The notes: a model not told the origin generated them from the sequence alone. 64,000 nt of DNA from Acuticoccus sp. I52.16.1 (GCF_022865125.1 NZ_CP094828.1:2659219-2723218); one strand, 5' to 3'. Shown: positions 48,628 to 58,110, numbered from the stretch's first letter. Translations and numbers: made by a program.

Positions 48628-49495
48628 CACGCTCGCCCTCGGGCGCCCGCGCCCTCTCGCCGCCCCCTCGGCGGTGACGGAGGGGGCGGCCACGCGCGGC
48701 GTCTTCATCGCCGTGGCGCTCGCCTTCCTCGGCCTCTTCCTGTTCCTGCCGCTCGTCGCGGTGTTCACCGAGGCACTGCGCCAGGGCATCGGCGCCTACC
48801 TCGCGGCACTCGTCGAGCCGGACGCGATCTCCGCCATCCGTTTGACGCTCACCGTCGCCGCCATCGCCGTGCCGCTCAATTGCGTCTTCGGCGTCGCGGC
48901 GGCCTGGGCGATCGCCAAGTTCGAGTTCCGCGGCAAGGCCTTCCTGATCACGCTGATCGACCTGCCGTTCTCCGTCTCGCCGGTGATCGCGGGGTTGGTC
49001 TTCGTGCTCCTCTTCGGCTCCGGCAGCGTGCTGGGCCCGGTCCTGAAGAGCCACGGCGTCGAGGTGCTGTTCGCGGTGCCCGGCATCGTGCTGGCGACGC
49101 TCTTCGTCACCTTCCCGTTCGTCGCGCGCGAGCTGATCCCGCTGATGCAGGACCAGGGCACCGGCGACGAGGAGGCGGCCCTCTCGCTCGGCGCCTCGGG
49201 CTGGCAGACGTTTCGCTACGTCACGCTCCCCAACGCCAAATGGGGCCTGCTCTACGGCGTGCTCCTGTGCAATGCGCGGGCGATGGGCGAGTTCGGGGCG
49301 GTGTCGGTCGTATCCGGTCACATCCGCGGCCTCACCAACACGATGCCGCTGCACGTCGAAATCCTCTACAACGAGTACAACTTCGTCGCCGCCTTCGCGG
49401 TGGCCTCGCTGCTGGCGTTGCTGGCGCTCGTGACGCTGGTTCTCAAGACCGTGCTCGAGCCGCGCGCCACCCATTCCCCGCAGCCCGCCCCATGA
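48617..49495 (+). CDS. cysW: Sulfate ABC transporter permease CysW
   Basis: 292 residues from ATG 48617 (a GTG at 48608 is less likely because a ribosome site would be too close). Six membrane segments, coupling loop [21 protein letters not shown] and [19 protein letters not shown], all as in CysW. Ends with an Ala/Pro-rich tail. Confidence 0.94.
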   Translation: MASDTLALGRPRPLAAPSAVTEGAATRGVFIAVALAFLGLFLFLPLVAVFTEALRQGIGAYLAALVEPDAISAIRLTLTVAAIAVPLNCVFGVAAAWAIAKFEFRGKAFLITLIDLPFSVSPVIAGLVFVLLFGSGSVLGPVLKSHGVEVLFAVPGIVLATLFVTFPFVARELIPLMQDQGTGDEEAALSLGASGWQTFRYVTLPNAKWGLLYGVLLCNARAMGEFGAVSVVSGHIRGLTNTMPLHVEILYNEYNFVAAFAVASLLALLALVTLVLKTVLEPRATHSPQPAP

Positions 49496-49589
49496 GCGCG
49501 CGCGAGAGACGAGGTCGCGCCGAGAGCGCGTGTGTCTTCCATGTCCATCCGGTGCGCCGCGTGCGACCGGCCAGGGGAGAGATCGCCCG

Positions 49590-50669
49590 ATGAGCCTGAG
49601 CATCCGTGCCGTGTCGAAAGCGTTCGACCGCTATCCTGCCCTGCATGACGCCTCGCTGGAGATCGCCGGCGGCGAGCTCGTCGCCCTCGTCGGCCCGTCG
49701 GGCTCGGGCAAGACGACGCTGCTGCGTCTCATCGCGGGGCTCGAGTTTCCCACCACCGGCGAGATCCTGTTCGACGGGGAGGATGCGGCGATGCGCTCCG
49801 TGCGCGACCGCAAGGTGGGCTTCGTGTTCCAGCACTATGCCCTCTTCCGCCACATGAGCGTGATCGACAACGTGCGCTTCGGCCTGAAGGTGCGCCCGCG
49901 CGGCAATCGACCCAGCGAGGCCGAGCAGCGGCGCCGCGCCGAGGATCTCCTCGACCTCGTCCAGCTCACCGGGCTCGGCGGGCGCTATCCGGCGCAGCTC
50001 TCCGGCGGGCAGCGGCAGCGCGTGGCGCTGGCCCGGGCCATGGCGATCGAGCCCAAGGTGCTGCTGCTCGACGAGCCGTTCGGCGCGCTCGACGCCAAGG
50101 TGCGCAAGGAGCTGCGCCGCTGGCTGCGCGAAATCCACGAGCAGACCGGCCACACCACCGTCTTCGTCACCCACGACCAGGAGGAGGCGCTGGAGCTGGC
50201 CGACCGCGTGGTGGTGATGAGCCGCGGCCGGATCGAGCAGGTGGGCACGCCGGACGAGATCTACGACCGCCCGGCCACCGCCTTCGTGCACGGCTTCATC
50301 GGCGAGGCGTCGGCGCTGCCGGTGGCGCTGTGCCGCGGCGAGGTGTTCTTCGCCGATCGGCCGATAGGCCTGACCGCACCGGGCGACGGCGCCGCGGAAC
50401 TCTACTTCCGCCCCCACGCGGTAGACCTGTTGCGGGACGCCCGCGAGGCGATTACCGGCGTCGTGCGCGGCAGCCGGCGGATCGCGGGGCTGCGGCGGCT
50501 GGAGCTGGAGGTCGACGGCGCGGTGCGGCGCGTCGAGATCGACGTGCCGGCGCATCACCCCGCCGAGGTGGGACGGTCGATCGCCTTCCGGCCCGTGGTG
50601 TGCCGCATCTACGGTGCGGGCGGGCCGATCGAGGGGCGATCGGCGCCGCGGCTCCTGGCCAACGCGTAG
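49590..50669 (+). CDS. cysA: Sulfate ABC transporter ATP-binding protein CysA
   Basis: 359 residues from ATG 49590 with AGGGGAGA upstream. Walker [53 protein letters not shown] and [14 protein letters not shown] are all intact; the RHMSV after the Q-loop is typical of CysA. A TOBE-type C-terminal domain follows (about 240-359). 94 bp separate it from cysW with no other gene in between. Confidence 0.95.
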   Translation: MSLSIRAVSKAFDRYPALHDASLEIAGGELVALVGPSGSGKTTLLRLIAGLEFPTTGEILFDGEDAAMRSVRDRKVGFVFQHYALFRHMSVIDNVRFGLKVRPRGNRPSEAEQRRRAEDLLDLVQLTGLGGRYPAQLSGGQRQRVALARAMAIEPKVLLLDEPFGALDAKVRKELRRWLREIHEQTGHTTVFVTHDQEEALELADRVVVMSRGRIEQVGTPDEIYDRPATAFVHGFIGEASALPVALCRGEVFFADRPIGLTAPGDGAAELYFRPHAVDLLRDAREAITGVVRGSRRIAGLRRLELEVDGAVRRVEIDVPAHHPAEVGRSIAFRPVVCRIYGAGGPIEGRSAPRLLANA

Positions 50670-50675
50670 GGCAGG

Positions 50676-50700
50676 CGCGCCGGCCTACGCGGCCGGCGCG
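50676..50700. terminator. Strong hairpin between convergent cysA and atzH-like genes
   Basis: CGCGCCGGCC and GGCCGGCGCG are perfect 10-bp arms with a 5-base loop, beginning 6 bp after the cysA stop and running into the last codons of the atzH-like gene. Likely serves both converging transcripts. Confidence 0.6.
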
Positions 50701-51068
50701 TCGATCTGGCTAACGTGGGCGGCGACCACCTGCCAGCCCTCGGGGAAGCGCACCCAGGTCTGGCTCTGGCGTCCGATGCGGCCGGGAGTGCGGTGGAACA
50801 GCGTCATGGCGGTCGCGAAGTCGGCGCCGAAGGTGGTGATGACGGTGCGCGACAGCGTGCGGTCGAGGCCGGCCGGCGAACGCCCGGCGCGGAACGCCTT
50901 GATCTCGTCGAAGCCGTAGAGGTTTTCGCCGCCGCCGTAGCGGATCGTATAGTCGGCCCCGCGGAAGAGGGCGTCGAGGCTGTCGACGTCGTTGGTGACG
51001 AGCGCCTCCTCGTAGCGCGCGAACGCGGCCGTGACTTCGGCGAGGACGTCGGGTCGGTTGATTTCCAT
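50685..51068 (-). CDS. atzH: AtzH/HpxZ-like protein (DUF3225)
   Basis: 127 residues from ATG 51068, chosen because GGAG lies 6 bases upstream; an ATG at 51080 overlapping the amidase stop would add four residues. An NTF2-like fold: EVTAAFARYEEALVTNDVDSL, then RYGGGENLYGFDEIKAFRAGR and GRIGRQSQTWVRFPEGWQVVAAHVS. In Pseudomonas ADP the related AtzH hydrolyses 1,3-dicarboxyurea. HpxZ relatives occur in purine/oxalurate loci. Third gene of the atzG-atzE-atzH-type operon. Confidence 0.85.
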   Translation of the reverse strand: MEINRPDVLAEVTAAFARYEEALVTNDVDSLDALFRGADYTIRYGGGENLYGFDEIKAFRAGRSPAGLDRTLSRTVITTFGADFATAMTLFHRTPGRIGRQSQTWVRFPEGWQVVAAHVSQIDAPAA

Positions 51069-51079
51069 GGTCGTCTCCA

Positions 51080-52483
51080 TCAGGCGGCTCGTGCCGCGGG
51101 CGCGGCGCACACGCCCTCGTCCTCCAGCCGCTTGGCGGCGGCGAGAGCCAGGTCCTCGCGCCAGGCGGGGGCGATGAGTTGCACCCCGGCCGGCAGTTCG
51201 CCCGGCACCTGCACCGGGACATTCACCACCGGCAGTCCCACGAACGAGATCGGCTGGGTGTAGATGCCGATATTGGGCCGCAACAGCACCTCCTCGCCGC
51301 CGATCATGGTGGTGGTGGCGCCCAGGGCCGGGGCGCGCATCGGTGTCGTCGGCGCGACGAGCACGTCCACCTCGGCGAAGAGGGCGCGCATGGTGGCGCG
51401 GAAGGCGAGGCGCGCGCGCTGGGCGCGGACGTAGTGGATGCCCGGAATCAGCGTGCCGGCGAGCAGGCGGTCGCGGGTCGCCGGGTCGAAGTCGTCCGGC
51501 CGCGTGCGCAGGTTGCCGAGGTGCAGCGCCGCCCCCTCGACGTTGGAAATGATGTAGGCGGCCGAGCGGGCGGCCTCGATGCCCTGGGCGGTCAGTTCCT
51601 CGCCGGCGCCGAGCGCCTGGGCGACGCGGTCGGCGGCGGCGTCGGTCGCCGGGTCGCCCTGGCCGCGGAACCAGCCGCCGAGGCGTGCCACGCGCAGCGC
51701 CCGCCGCGCGCCGTTGACGCCGACCATGCCGCTGACGGCCGGCGCGTCGCGCGTGCAGGCCGGGTCGCCGGCGTCGTAGCCTTGCATCGCGTCGAAGGCG
51801 AGGGCGAGATCGGTCACGCACCGCGCCATGGGGCCGAGATGGTCGAGGCTGTCGACGAACGGGAAGGTGCCGGTGCGCGGCAGGCGGCCATAGGTCGGCT
51901 TCATTCCGAAGATGCCGCAGAAGGCGGAGGGAACGCGGATCGACCCGTTGGTGTCCGACCCCAACGCCAGCGGCACCAGCCCGCCGGCCACCGCCGCGCC
52001 GGAGCCTCCGGAGGAGCCGCCCGTCATCCGCGTGGTGTCGTGCGGGTTGCGCGAGGGGCCGTCGTGCGCGTTCTCGCCGGTGAAGTCGTAGGCGTATTCG
52101 CCCATGTTGAGGGCGCCGGCGGTCAGCGCGCCGGCCGCGGCGAGGCGGCTCACCACCACCGCGTCCGCCGTCGCGGGCGCCGCGTCGCGTTGGATCCGGG
52201 ATCCCGCCAGCGTCACCACGCCGTTGAGGTCGTAGAGGTTCTTGACCGCGAAGGGGACGCCGGCGAGGCGGCCCACCGGGACCCCGGCGCGCACCTTGGC
52301 GTCGACCGCATCCGCCTCGGCGAGGAGGCGTTCGGCGGTGACGTGGGTGAAGGCGCCGAGCGCGTCGTTGCCGGCGGCGATACGGGCGAGCGCCGCCTCG
52401 GCGACCTCGCGCGCCGAGACGCGGGCGCCGGCGACGGCGGCGGCGATCCCGGCCGCGGTGGCGAGTTCGGGGGCGTGCGTCAT
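51080..52483 (-). CDS. atzE: AtzE-type amidase (amidase-signature family)
   Basis: 467 residues. Ser-cisSer-Lys triad: K81 (FAVKNLYD), S157-S158 in TGGSSGGSGAAVA and the nucleophile S181 in SDTNGSIRVP. The C-terminal AtzE-like text (SFVGLPVVNVPVQVPGELP and LIAPAWREDLALAAA) is present. Related AtzE works only with AtzG and hydrolyses 1-carboxybiuret. Both neighbours (AtzG-like, AtzH-like) are here, so the reaction is probably amide hydrolysis of a small N-carboxylated urea or oxalurate-like compound. No cyanuric acid hydrolase or allophanate hydrolase gene is visible in the window. Confidence 0.88.
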   Translation of the reverse strand: MTHAPELATAAGIAAAVAGARVSAREVAEAALARIAAGNDALGAFTHVTAERLLAEADAVDAKVRAGVPVGRLAGVPFAVKNLYDLNGVVTLAGSRIQRDAAPATADAVVVSRLAAAGALTAGALNMGEYAYDFTGENAHDGPSRNPHDTTRMTGGSSGGSGAAVAGGLVPLALGSDTNGSIRVPSAFCGIFGMKPTYGRLPRTGTFPFVDSLDHLGPMARCVTDLALAFDAMQGYDAGDPACTRDAPAVSGMVGVNGARRALRVARLGGWFRGQGDPATDAAADRVAQALGAGEELTAQGIEAARSAAYIISNVEGAALHLGNLRTRPDDFDPATRDRLLAGTLIPGIHYVRAQRARLAFRATMRALFAEVDVLVAPTTPMRAPALGATTTMIGGEEVLLRPNIGIYTQPISFVGLPVVNVPVQVPGELPAGVQLIAPAWREDLALAAAKRLEDEGVCAAPAARAA

Positions 52484-52677
52484 GGCCGGAAGGTCGGCGC
52501 GGCTTCGTTGCCCACGGGGCCGATGCGCTCGGCCACGGCGAGGCTCGTCGCAAGGTGCATCGCGACGCCCGCGCGCTGTCGGGGCGTGATCGTCAGCCCG
52601 GCGAGGAGCGGGGCCGCGTCGATCGCGGGATCGGGCGAGGGAGGGGCGTCGGAAGTCTCGGGCACTTGGCATTCCAT
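52480..52677 (-). CDS. atzG: AtzG-like small subunit (DUF4089)
   Basis: 65 residues from ATG 52677; no clear ribosome site, and the start is uncertain. Three short helices: AAPLLAGLTITPRQRAGVAM, then a central helix, then the ending EAAPTFRP, the conserved C-terminal pattern of AtzG. It overlaps the amidase start by 4 bp, as expected for an obligate complex partner. Easily missed because of its size. Confidence 0.8.
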   Translation of the reverse strand: MECQVPETSDAPPSPDPAIDAAPLLAGLTITPRQRAGVAMHLATSLAVAERIGPVGNEAAPTFRP

Positions 52678-52739
52678 CGTGGTCTGGAGACCGGATGGAG
52701 GCAAGCACCGCGCCATGCAAGAGGCAAATGGTGCCGGGC

Positions 52740-53966
52740 CTACTCCGCCGCGCGCGCCGGCTTGGCCCAGACTTCGGCGTCGGGGTCGTGCACATGGGCG
52801 GCGCCGCCGGCGATGAAGGCGTCGATCTCCGCCGCCGCGTAGCCGAGACCGGCGAGGAGGGGGCGGGTGTGTTCGCCCAGCAGCGGCGGCGGCAGGTTCG
52901 GCTCGGCTTCGCCGGTTGCGGCCGGCAGCGGCAGGTCGGGCGAGGCGAAGGCATAGCCGGCGAAGTCGAACTCGGCGTACTTCCTGGGCTCGCGCGCCTG
53001 GGGGACGGTCAGCACGCGGTCGGCCGACAGGACCTCGGTGTAGCCGGCGCCCGCGTCGGCGAGACGGGCGGCGAGCGCGTCGAAGGGGAGGGCTTCCACC
53101 GCCGCGCGCACCGTCGCCTCGACCGTGTCGCGCTGGCGGCGGCGCTGGCGCAGCGTCGCCAGGTCGGGATCCTCGGCGAGGCCGGCGGCGCGGCAAAAGC
53201 GGCGCCAGTGCTCGTCGGTCAGCATCACGAGATAGATCCAGCGCTGGTCGGCGGTCCGGTAGGCGCCGTAGCCGGGCATGGCGAATTCCGCCGACGGTTC
53301 CTGCTCGGGCCGGCCGAGGAGCTGCGACTTCAGCTGCACGGCGACGAGATCGCGCGCGGCGACATGCAGTCCGGTCTCGTAGAGGCCGAGATCGAGGTTG
53401 CGGCGTTCGGGCTGGTCGTCGCCGGCCAGCAGCGCGCCCAGGATGGCGATCACCGCGTACGAGCCGGCGAACTGGTCGTGATAGGAGGGGCCGAGACGCG
53501 AGGGGCGGCCGTCCACCCGGTTGGCGTACATGACGCCGGTGGCGGCCTCGGCGATGGGATTGGAGGCCGGCTCGTCCGCCAGCGGCCCCTCACCGTAGCC
53601 CTTGATATGGCAGTAGACGAGGGCTGAGTTGAGGGCCGCGCACCGCTGGTAGGTGACATCGAGGCGCCGCGCCGCGCCCGGCGAGAGATTGTGCAGGACG
53701 ATGTCGGCCCCGGCGATGAGGCGGTCGAGGATCGCCTGCCCGTCGTCGCCGCGCAGGTCCAGGCAGATGCTCTTCTTGCCGCGGCTGTAGGCGATGTAGG
53801 TGCCGCTGGGGCCGCCGCGGACGAGCTTGCGCGTGGTGTCCCCGGCCGGCGGCTCGATCTTGATGACGGTGGCGCCGAGCTGGCTGAGGATATGCGCGGC
53901 GAAGGGGGCGGCGATCATGCTGCCGAGTTCGAGCACGGTTTTGCCGGCGAGGATCCCAGGCACCAT
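52740..53966 (-). CDS. Class III (CaiB/BaiF) CoA-transferase
   Basis: 408 residues from ATG 53966, preceded by AAAGGA. Family start AGKTVLELGSMIAAPFAAHILSQLGATVIKIEPP and YIAYSRGKKSICLDLRGDDG; the catalytic-Asp region lies around SYHDQFAGSYAVIA (about residue 170). Ends LLGEHTRPLLAGLGYAAAEI and a short tail. Complete, unlike the remnant at 44658. It is divergent from the second importer's binding-protein gene and would activate an acid taken up by that importer. Confidence 0.9.
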   Translation of the reverse strand: MVPGILAGKTVLELGSMIAAPFAAHILSQLGATVIKIEPPAGDTTRKLVRGGPSGTYIAYSRGKKSICLDLRGDDGQAILDRLIAGADIVLHNLSPGAARRLDVTYQRCAALNSALVYCHIKGYGEGPLADEPASNPIAEAATGVMYANRVDGRPSRLGPSYHDQFAGSYAVIAILGALLAGDDQPERRNLDLGLYETGLHVAARDLVAVQLKSQLLGRPEQEPSAEFAMPGYGAYRTADQRWIYLVMLTDEHWRRFCRAAGLAEDPDLATLRQRRRQRDTVEATVRAAVEALPFDALAARLADAGAGYTEVLSADRVLTVPQAREPRKYAEFDFAGYAFASPDLPLPAATGEAEPNLPPPLLGEHTRPLLAGLGYAAAEIDAFIAGGAAHVHDPDAEVWAKPARAAE

Positions 53967-54002
53967 CTCGTCATCCTTTGGTCGATCGATTTCCCGAATA
54001 AA

Positions 54003-54198
54003 ATGCACAATCCATTGTCTCGCGCAATGCGAGACTCGCACCGCATCACGGCGCAGGCCTTGGGGTGCGATGCCAAATATCACGGCAATATGCTGATTTA
54101 TGGCCGTGTTTTGCGATGCTAGGGTGTGGCGCGTGGTGCGCGGCCATCGCCGCGGCGACGTGACCGAGAGTCCCAAAACAAAAATAGGATGCACAATC
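54003..54198. promoter_or_regulatory. Repeated motif and inverted repeat in divergent promoter region
   Basis: ATGCACAATC occurs at 54003-54012 and again at 54189-54198. Next to the first copy, GTCTCGC and GCGAGAC form perfect 7-bp arms around GCAAT (54017-54035), and ACAAT/ATTGT flank a CC at 54007-54018. The region is AT-richer than its surroundings and separates the CoA-transferase (start 53966) from the binding protein (start 54264). It probably holds both promoters and an operator. No gene in the gap. Confidence 0.4.
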
Positions 54199-54263
54199 TT
54201 GTTGACGGGAGCCGCGTCCTGCTCATACCGTCAGGGAAATAAAACATAAATGGGAGGTGACCG

Positions 54264-55481
54264 GTGCTACACCGTACAATGCGCACATCCTGGCTGCCCG
54301 CCGCCGCAGTCGCGCTGCTCTGCAGTGCCGGTGTCGGTCCGGCCTTTGCCCAGGATCCCGGAATCGACACCGAAAACAAGACCGTGACCGTGGGTGCCTT
54401 CACCCCGATCACCGGGCCGGTGCCGTTCTACGCCATCCTGACCCACGCCGCTGATGCATTCTACCGCAACCTCAACGAGAACGGCGGCATCGACGGCTGG
54501 ACCGTGAAATACGTCACCAAGGACGACGGCTACGAGCCGGCCCGCTCCGTCGCCGCGACGCGGCAGATGGTGGAGGACGAGGGGATCTTCGCTCTCTCCG
54601 CCGCGGTCGGCACCGCCACCAACGTCGCCGTGATCCCCTACGCCAAGGAGGTCGGCCTGCCGATGGTGAGCCCGATCGGCGGCGCCAGCGCGTTCTTCAC
54701 TGAGGCCAACATCTTCCCGCTGCTGCCGGATTACGGCTGGTCCGCCGCCTCCAACGCCGACTTCGCGGTCAAGGACCTCGGCCTTCAGAAGGTCGCCCTC
54801 CTGTGGGAGAACGACGAACTCGGCCGCTCCGCCAAGCGCGGGTTCGACGCCTACATGGCCGATGCCGGCATCGAGCCCGCCGAGTCGGTCTCGTTCGACG
54901 TGAAGACCACCAATTTCTCACCGCAGATCCGCCGCATCGCCAACTCCGGCGCCGAGGCGGTCGTCCTCTTCGGCTCCAACGCCAACCTCGCCGCGGCGCT
55001 CAAGGCGGCGGACCTGCAGGGCCTCGACGTGAAGTGGTTCGCCCCCTTCTTCGCCGCCGACCCGTCCACCTTCAAGCTCGCCGGCGACCTCCTCGACGGC
55101 GTCTACTTCTCGTCCTGGCTGCTGCCGCTGTCGTCCGAGGACGACAACATCGCCGCCTACCGCGAGGCGATCGGCGAGTACTATCCGGACGATCCGGTGG
55201 GTGTCTTCGGCCTCAACGGCTGGAGCAACGCGGCCCTCTTCGCCGAAGGCTTCCGGGCGCTGCTCGCCAGCGGCGAGGAGCTGACGCGTGAGAACCTCAT
55301 CGCCGCGCTCGAGACGCTGGACGGGGCCACCGTCGGCGGTGCGCAGGGCATCTCGTTCGAGCCCGGCGACCACCGCGGCACGCGCCAGGAAGGCGTGATC
55401 CAGGCGCAGGACGGCGAGTTCGTCCTCGTGAAGGACTTCCGGCCCTACCCGGCCGTGGTCTTCGACGCCCCCGCGAACTGA
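54264..55481 (+). CDS. Branched-chain amino acid-type ABC substrate-binding protein
   Basis: 405 residues from GTG 54264, with GGGAGG 6 bases upstream; ATG 54279 is an alternative. Signal peptide with hydrophobic core LPAAAVALLCSAGVGPAFA. Mature start has VTVGAFTPITGPVPFYA. The central part includes VALLWENDELGRSAKRGFDA and SFDVKTTNFSPQIRRIA, the Peripla_BP_6 core. The related LivHMGF genes lie downstream, after two dehydrogenase genes. Confidence 0.9.
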   Translation: MLHRTMRTSWLPAAAVALLCSAGVGPAFAQDPGIDTENKTVTVGAFTPITGPVPFYAILTHAADAFYRNLNENGGIDGWTVKYVTKDDGYEPARSVAATRQMVEDEGIFALSAAVGTATNVAVIPYAKEVGLPMVSPIGGASAFFTEANIFPLLPDYGWSAASNADFAVKDLGLQKVALLWENDELGRSAKRGFDAYMADAGIEPAESVSFDVKTTNFSPQIRRIANSGAEAVVLFGSNANLAAALKAADLQGLDVKWFAPFFAADPSTFKLAGDLLDGVYFSSWLLPLSSEDDNIAAYREAIGEYYPDDPVGVFGLNGWSNAALFAEGFRALLASGEELTRENLIAALETLDGATVGGAQGISFEPGDHRGTRQEGVIQAQDGEFVLVKDFRPYPAVVFDAPAN

Positions 55482-55492
55482 TCCCGCGATCC

Positions 55493-55517
55493 GGCGCCTC
55501 GCACCCCGCGAGGCGCC
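55493..55517 (+). terminator. Stem-loop after binding-protein gene
   Basis: GGCGCCTCGC and GCGAGGCGCC are perfect 10-bp arms around a 5-base loop, followed by ACACTTTTC, between the binding-protein stop and the next gene. A partial terminator or RNA stabiliser that keeps binding-protein mRNA more abundant than the rest of the operon is likely. Confidence 0.65.
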
Positions 55518-55541
55518 ACACTTTTCTATTCGGAGAGCACA

Positions 55542-56291
55542 ATGACGCTCCAACCCCTCAGCGGGCCGCCCCGGCTCGAAGGACAGGTCGCGCTCGTGAC
55601 GGGCGCGGCCGGTGGCATCGGCAAGGCGACCGCCCTCCTCCTCGCAGAGGCGGGTGCCACCGTGATCGCGACCGACATCGCCGACGCCGTCGCCTTCGAC
55701 CGGCCCGGCATCGACTACCGGCGCTACGACGTCACCTCCATCCCGCAGACGGACGCCCTCGTCGCCGCCGTCCAGGCCGATCACGGCAGGATCGACATCC
55801 TGATCCTGTGTGCCGGCACCATCTCGCACCGCCCGCTCGCCGAAAGCTCCGACGAGGAGTGGCAGGCGATGCTCGACGTCAACCTCATGGGCGTCGTCCA
55901 CCCGGTGCGGGCGATCTTCCCGCTGATGAGCGAGGCCGGCTACGGCAAGATCGTCGCGCTCGGCTCGATCGCCGCCAAGATCGGCGGTGTGGCCTCGGGG
56001 CCGGCCTACGTCGCCGCCAAGTCGGCGGTGCACGGGCTGATGAAGTGGGTCGCCAAGGCGGGCGCGGCCAAGGGCGTCTACGCCTCGGTGATCGCGCCGG
56101 GGCCGGTGGAGACGCCGATGTGGCAGACGGTGACGCAGCGCGCCGCCCCCTCCGCCAACGGCAACGTGCCGCTCGGCCGCTACGGCCAGCCGGAAGACAT
56201 CGCCCAGGCGATCCTCTTCCTCTGTTCGCCGCAATCGAATTGGATCACCGGCACCGTTCTGGATGTGAACGGCGGCATGTTGATGGATTGA
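55542..56291 (+). CDS. SDR-family NAD(P)-dependent oxidoreductase
   Basis: 249 residues with AGAG-type ribosome site. TGAAGGIG at 20-27, S142, Y156 and K160 (AYVAAK) are in place; the usual NNAG reads LCAG (89-92). Ends TGTVLDVNGGMLMD, as SDRs do. Probably oxidises a hydroxy acid or its CoA ester taken in by the adjacent importer. Confidence 0.9.
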   Translation: MTLQPLSGPPRLEGQVALVTGAAGGIGKATALLLAEAGATVIATDIADAVAFDRPGIDYRRYDVTSIPQTDALVAAVQADHGRIDILILCAGTISHRPLAESSDEEWQAMLDVNLMGVVHPVRAIFPLMSEAGYGKIVALGSIAAKIGGVASGPAYVAAKSAVHGLMKWVAKAGAAKGVYASVIAPGPVETPMWQTVTQRAAPSANGNVPLGRYGQPEDIAQAILFLCSPQSNWITGTVLDVNGGMLMD

Positions 56292-56296
56292 TCATT

Positions 56297-57211
56297 ATGA
56301 GCGCGCACCCCACCATCGGATTCGTCGGCCTCGGCGTCATGGGCGGCCCCATGTGCCGCAACGTCGCGACCAAGCACCCCGGCGACGTCCTCGCCTTCGA
56401 CCTGTCGGCCGACGCCGTCGCCGCCCTCGCCGACACCGAGACCGAGGCGATGCCCTCCGTCGAGGCCCTCGCCGCCCGGGCGGACATCGTCCTGCTGTCG
56501 CTCCCGGGCGGGCCGCAGGTGGAGGCAGTCGCGCTCGGCCCCGTCAAGGCGAACGCCAAGCCGGGCAGCACGGTGGTCGACCTTTCGACGACCCCGGTCG
56601 CGGCCGCGCGCACGGTAGGGGAGGGGCTGGCCGCGGCCGGCATCGCCTTCGCCGACGCGCCGGTCGCCCGCACTCGCGAGGCGGCGCAGAAGGGCGCGCT
56701 CTCCATCATGGTCGGCGCCGCACCGGACGTCTTCGCCCGGATCGAGCCGGTGCTCGCCTACATGGCGACCGACATCACCCACGGCGGCGACGTCGGAGCC
56801 GGGCAGGTGCTCAAGCTCGTCAACAACATGCTCCTGTTCGAGAACGTCGTCGCGATCGCCGAGATGATGGTGCTCGCCGAGCGCGCCGGCGTCTCCGGCG
56901 AGGTGGTGCTGGAGGCCGTCTCCAAGGGCTCCGGCGACAGCTTCGCGCTGCGCAATCACGCCCGCAAGGCGATGCTCCCGCGCGACTTTCCGGAGAAGTC
57001 GTTCCCGCCCGAATACGTACTGAAGGACATCGGCTACGTCTTCGAGCTGGCACAGGAGACCGGCGTGCCGATCCGCGCGGCCGAGACGGTGCGCAAGTAC
57101 TACGAGGCGGCGGTCGCGGCGGGGCTCGGCGGGCGCTATTTCCCCGGCGTCATCCGCCTCGTCGAGGACGGCACCTTCGCCGACGCGCCGACGACGGAGC
57201 CGGCGACATGA
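56297..57211 (+). CDS. 3-Hydroxyisobutyrate dehydrogenase-family enzyme
   Basis: 304 residues from ATG 56297. N-terminal Rossmann motif GFVGLGVMGGPM (about 8-19); the substrate-site stretch reads FADAPVARTREAAQKGALSIM in place of the common DAPVSGG; the catalytic Lys is in GAGQVLKLVNNML. The beta-hydroxyacid dehydrogenase family oxidises 3-hydroxyisobutyrate, tartronate semialdehyde and similar acids. Overlaps livH by 4 bp. Confidence 0.9.
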   Translation: MSAHPTIGFVGLGVMGGPMCRNVATKHPGDVLAFDLSADAVAALADTETEAMPSVEALAARADIVLLSLPGGPQVEAVALGPVKANAKPGSTVVDLSTTPVAAARTVGEGLAAAGIAFADAPVARTREAAQKGALSIMVGAAPDVFARIEPVLAYMATDITHGGDVGAGQVLKLVNNMLLFENVVAIAEMMVLAERAGVSGEVVLEAVSKGSGDSFALRNHARKAMLPRDFPEKSFPPEYVLKDIGYVFELAQETGVPIRAAETVRKYYEAAVAAGLGGRYFPGVIRLVEDGTFADAPTTEPAT

Positions 57212-58110
57212 CCGCCTTCTTCGACAGCCTCGCCTACGACCTCTTTCCGCTGGTCTGGTCGGGCATCGTCACCGGCTGCCTCTATGCGCTCGGCGCGCTG
57301 GGGCTGGTGATGATCTTCAAGTGCTCGCGGGTGGTGAACTTCAGCCACGGCAACGTCGCCGGGTTCGCCGCCTTCCTCGTCTACGGCTTCTCGTCCGGCG
57401 CGCTCCTGTCGCTCTCGTGGGGGGCGGCGGTGCTGTTCGCGGCGGTCTGCGTGGTGGTGATCGCCTTCCTCACCTACGCCGTCATCTCCCCGCTCATCCA
57501 GGGGTCGGATCTCACCGCCACCATCGCCACGCTCGGCGTCGGCCTCATCGTCCAGGGCGCGACGCTGCTCCTCTTCGGGGCCGATATCGTCAGCCTCGAC
57601 CTGCCGGTCCCGCGGTTCGCGACCTCGGTGCTGGGCCTGCGCATCACCGGCTACGATCTCACCGTGCTCTCGGTCGCGGTGGTGACGATCGGCGCGCTCT
57701 TCATCGTCATCGACTTCACCAAGCTCGGCATCGCCTTCCGGGCGATCTCGGCCAACCCCTTCGCGGCCGAGGTGTGCGGGTTGAACCTCGCGCGGGTCCA
57801 CGTGTTCGCCTGGGTCGTGGCGGCGGCGCTCGGCGTGGTGGGGGCGCTCCTCATCGTGCCGACGACCTTCCTCAGCGCGACCACCGTCGCCGCCTTCATG
57901 CTGCAAGCGTTCGCCGCGGCGGTGGTCGGCGGCTTCGCGAGCCTCCCCGGCAGCCTCATCGGCGGTATCCTGATCGGGATCCTCATGAACCTCTTCACCT
58001 TCTACGTCTCGCCCGAGTACTCGAGCACCTTCCTGCTCGTCGTCATCCTCGTGGCGCTGAACGCCTTCCCCAACGGGATCCTGGCGCCGGTGCGAGGCAC
58101 GCGTGTCTGA
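57208..58110 (+). CDS. livH: Branched-chain-type ABC transporter permease LivH
   Basis: 300 residues, eight membrane segments. VTGCLYALGALGLVMIFK and VVNFSHGNVAGFAAFLVYG near the N-terminus are diagnostic. Start overlaps the hydroxyacid dehydrogenase stop (ATGA). Confidence 0.92.
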   Translation: MTAFFDSLAYDLFPLVWSGIVTGCLYALGALGLVMIFKCSRVVNFSHGNVAGFAAFLVYGFSSGALLSLSWGAAVLFAAVCVVVIAFLTYAVISPLIQGSDLTATIATLGVGLIVQGATLLLFGADIVSLDLPVPRFATSVLGLRITGYDLTVLSVAVVTIGALFIVIDFTKLGIAFRAISANPFAAEVCGLNLARVHVFAWVVAAALGVVGALLIVPTTFLSATTVAAFMLQAFAAAVVGGFASLPGSLIGGILIGILMNLFTFYVSPEYSSTFLLVVILVALNAFPNGILAPVRGTRV

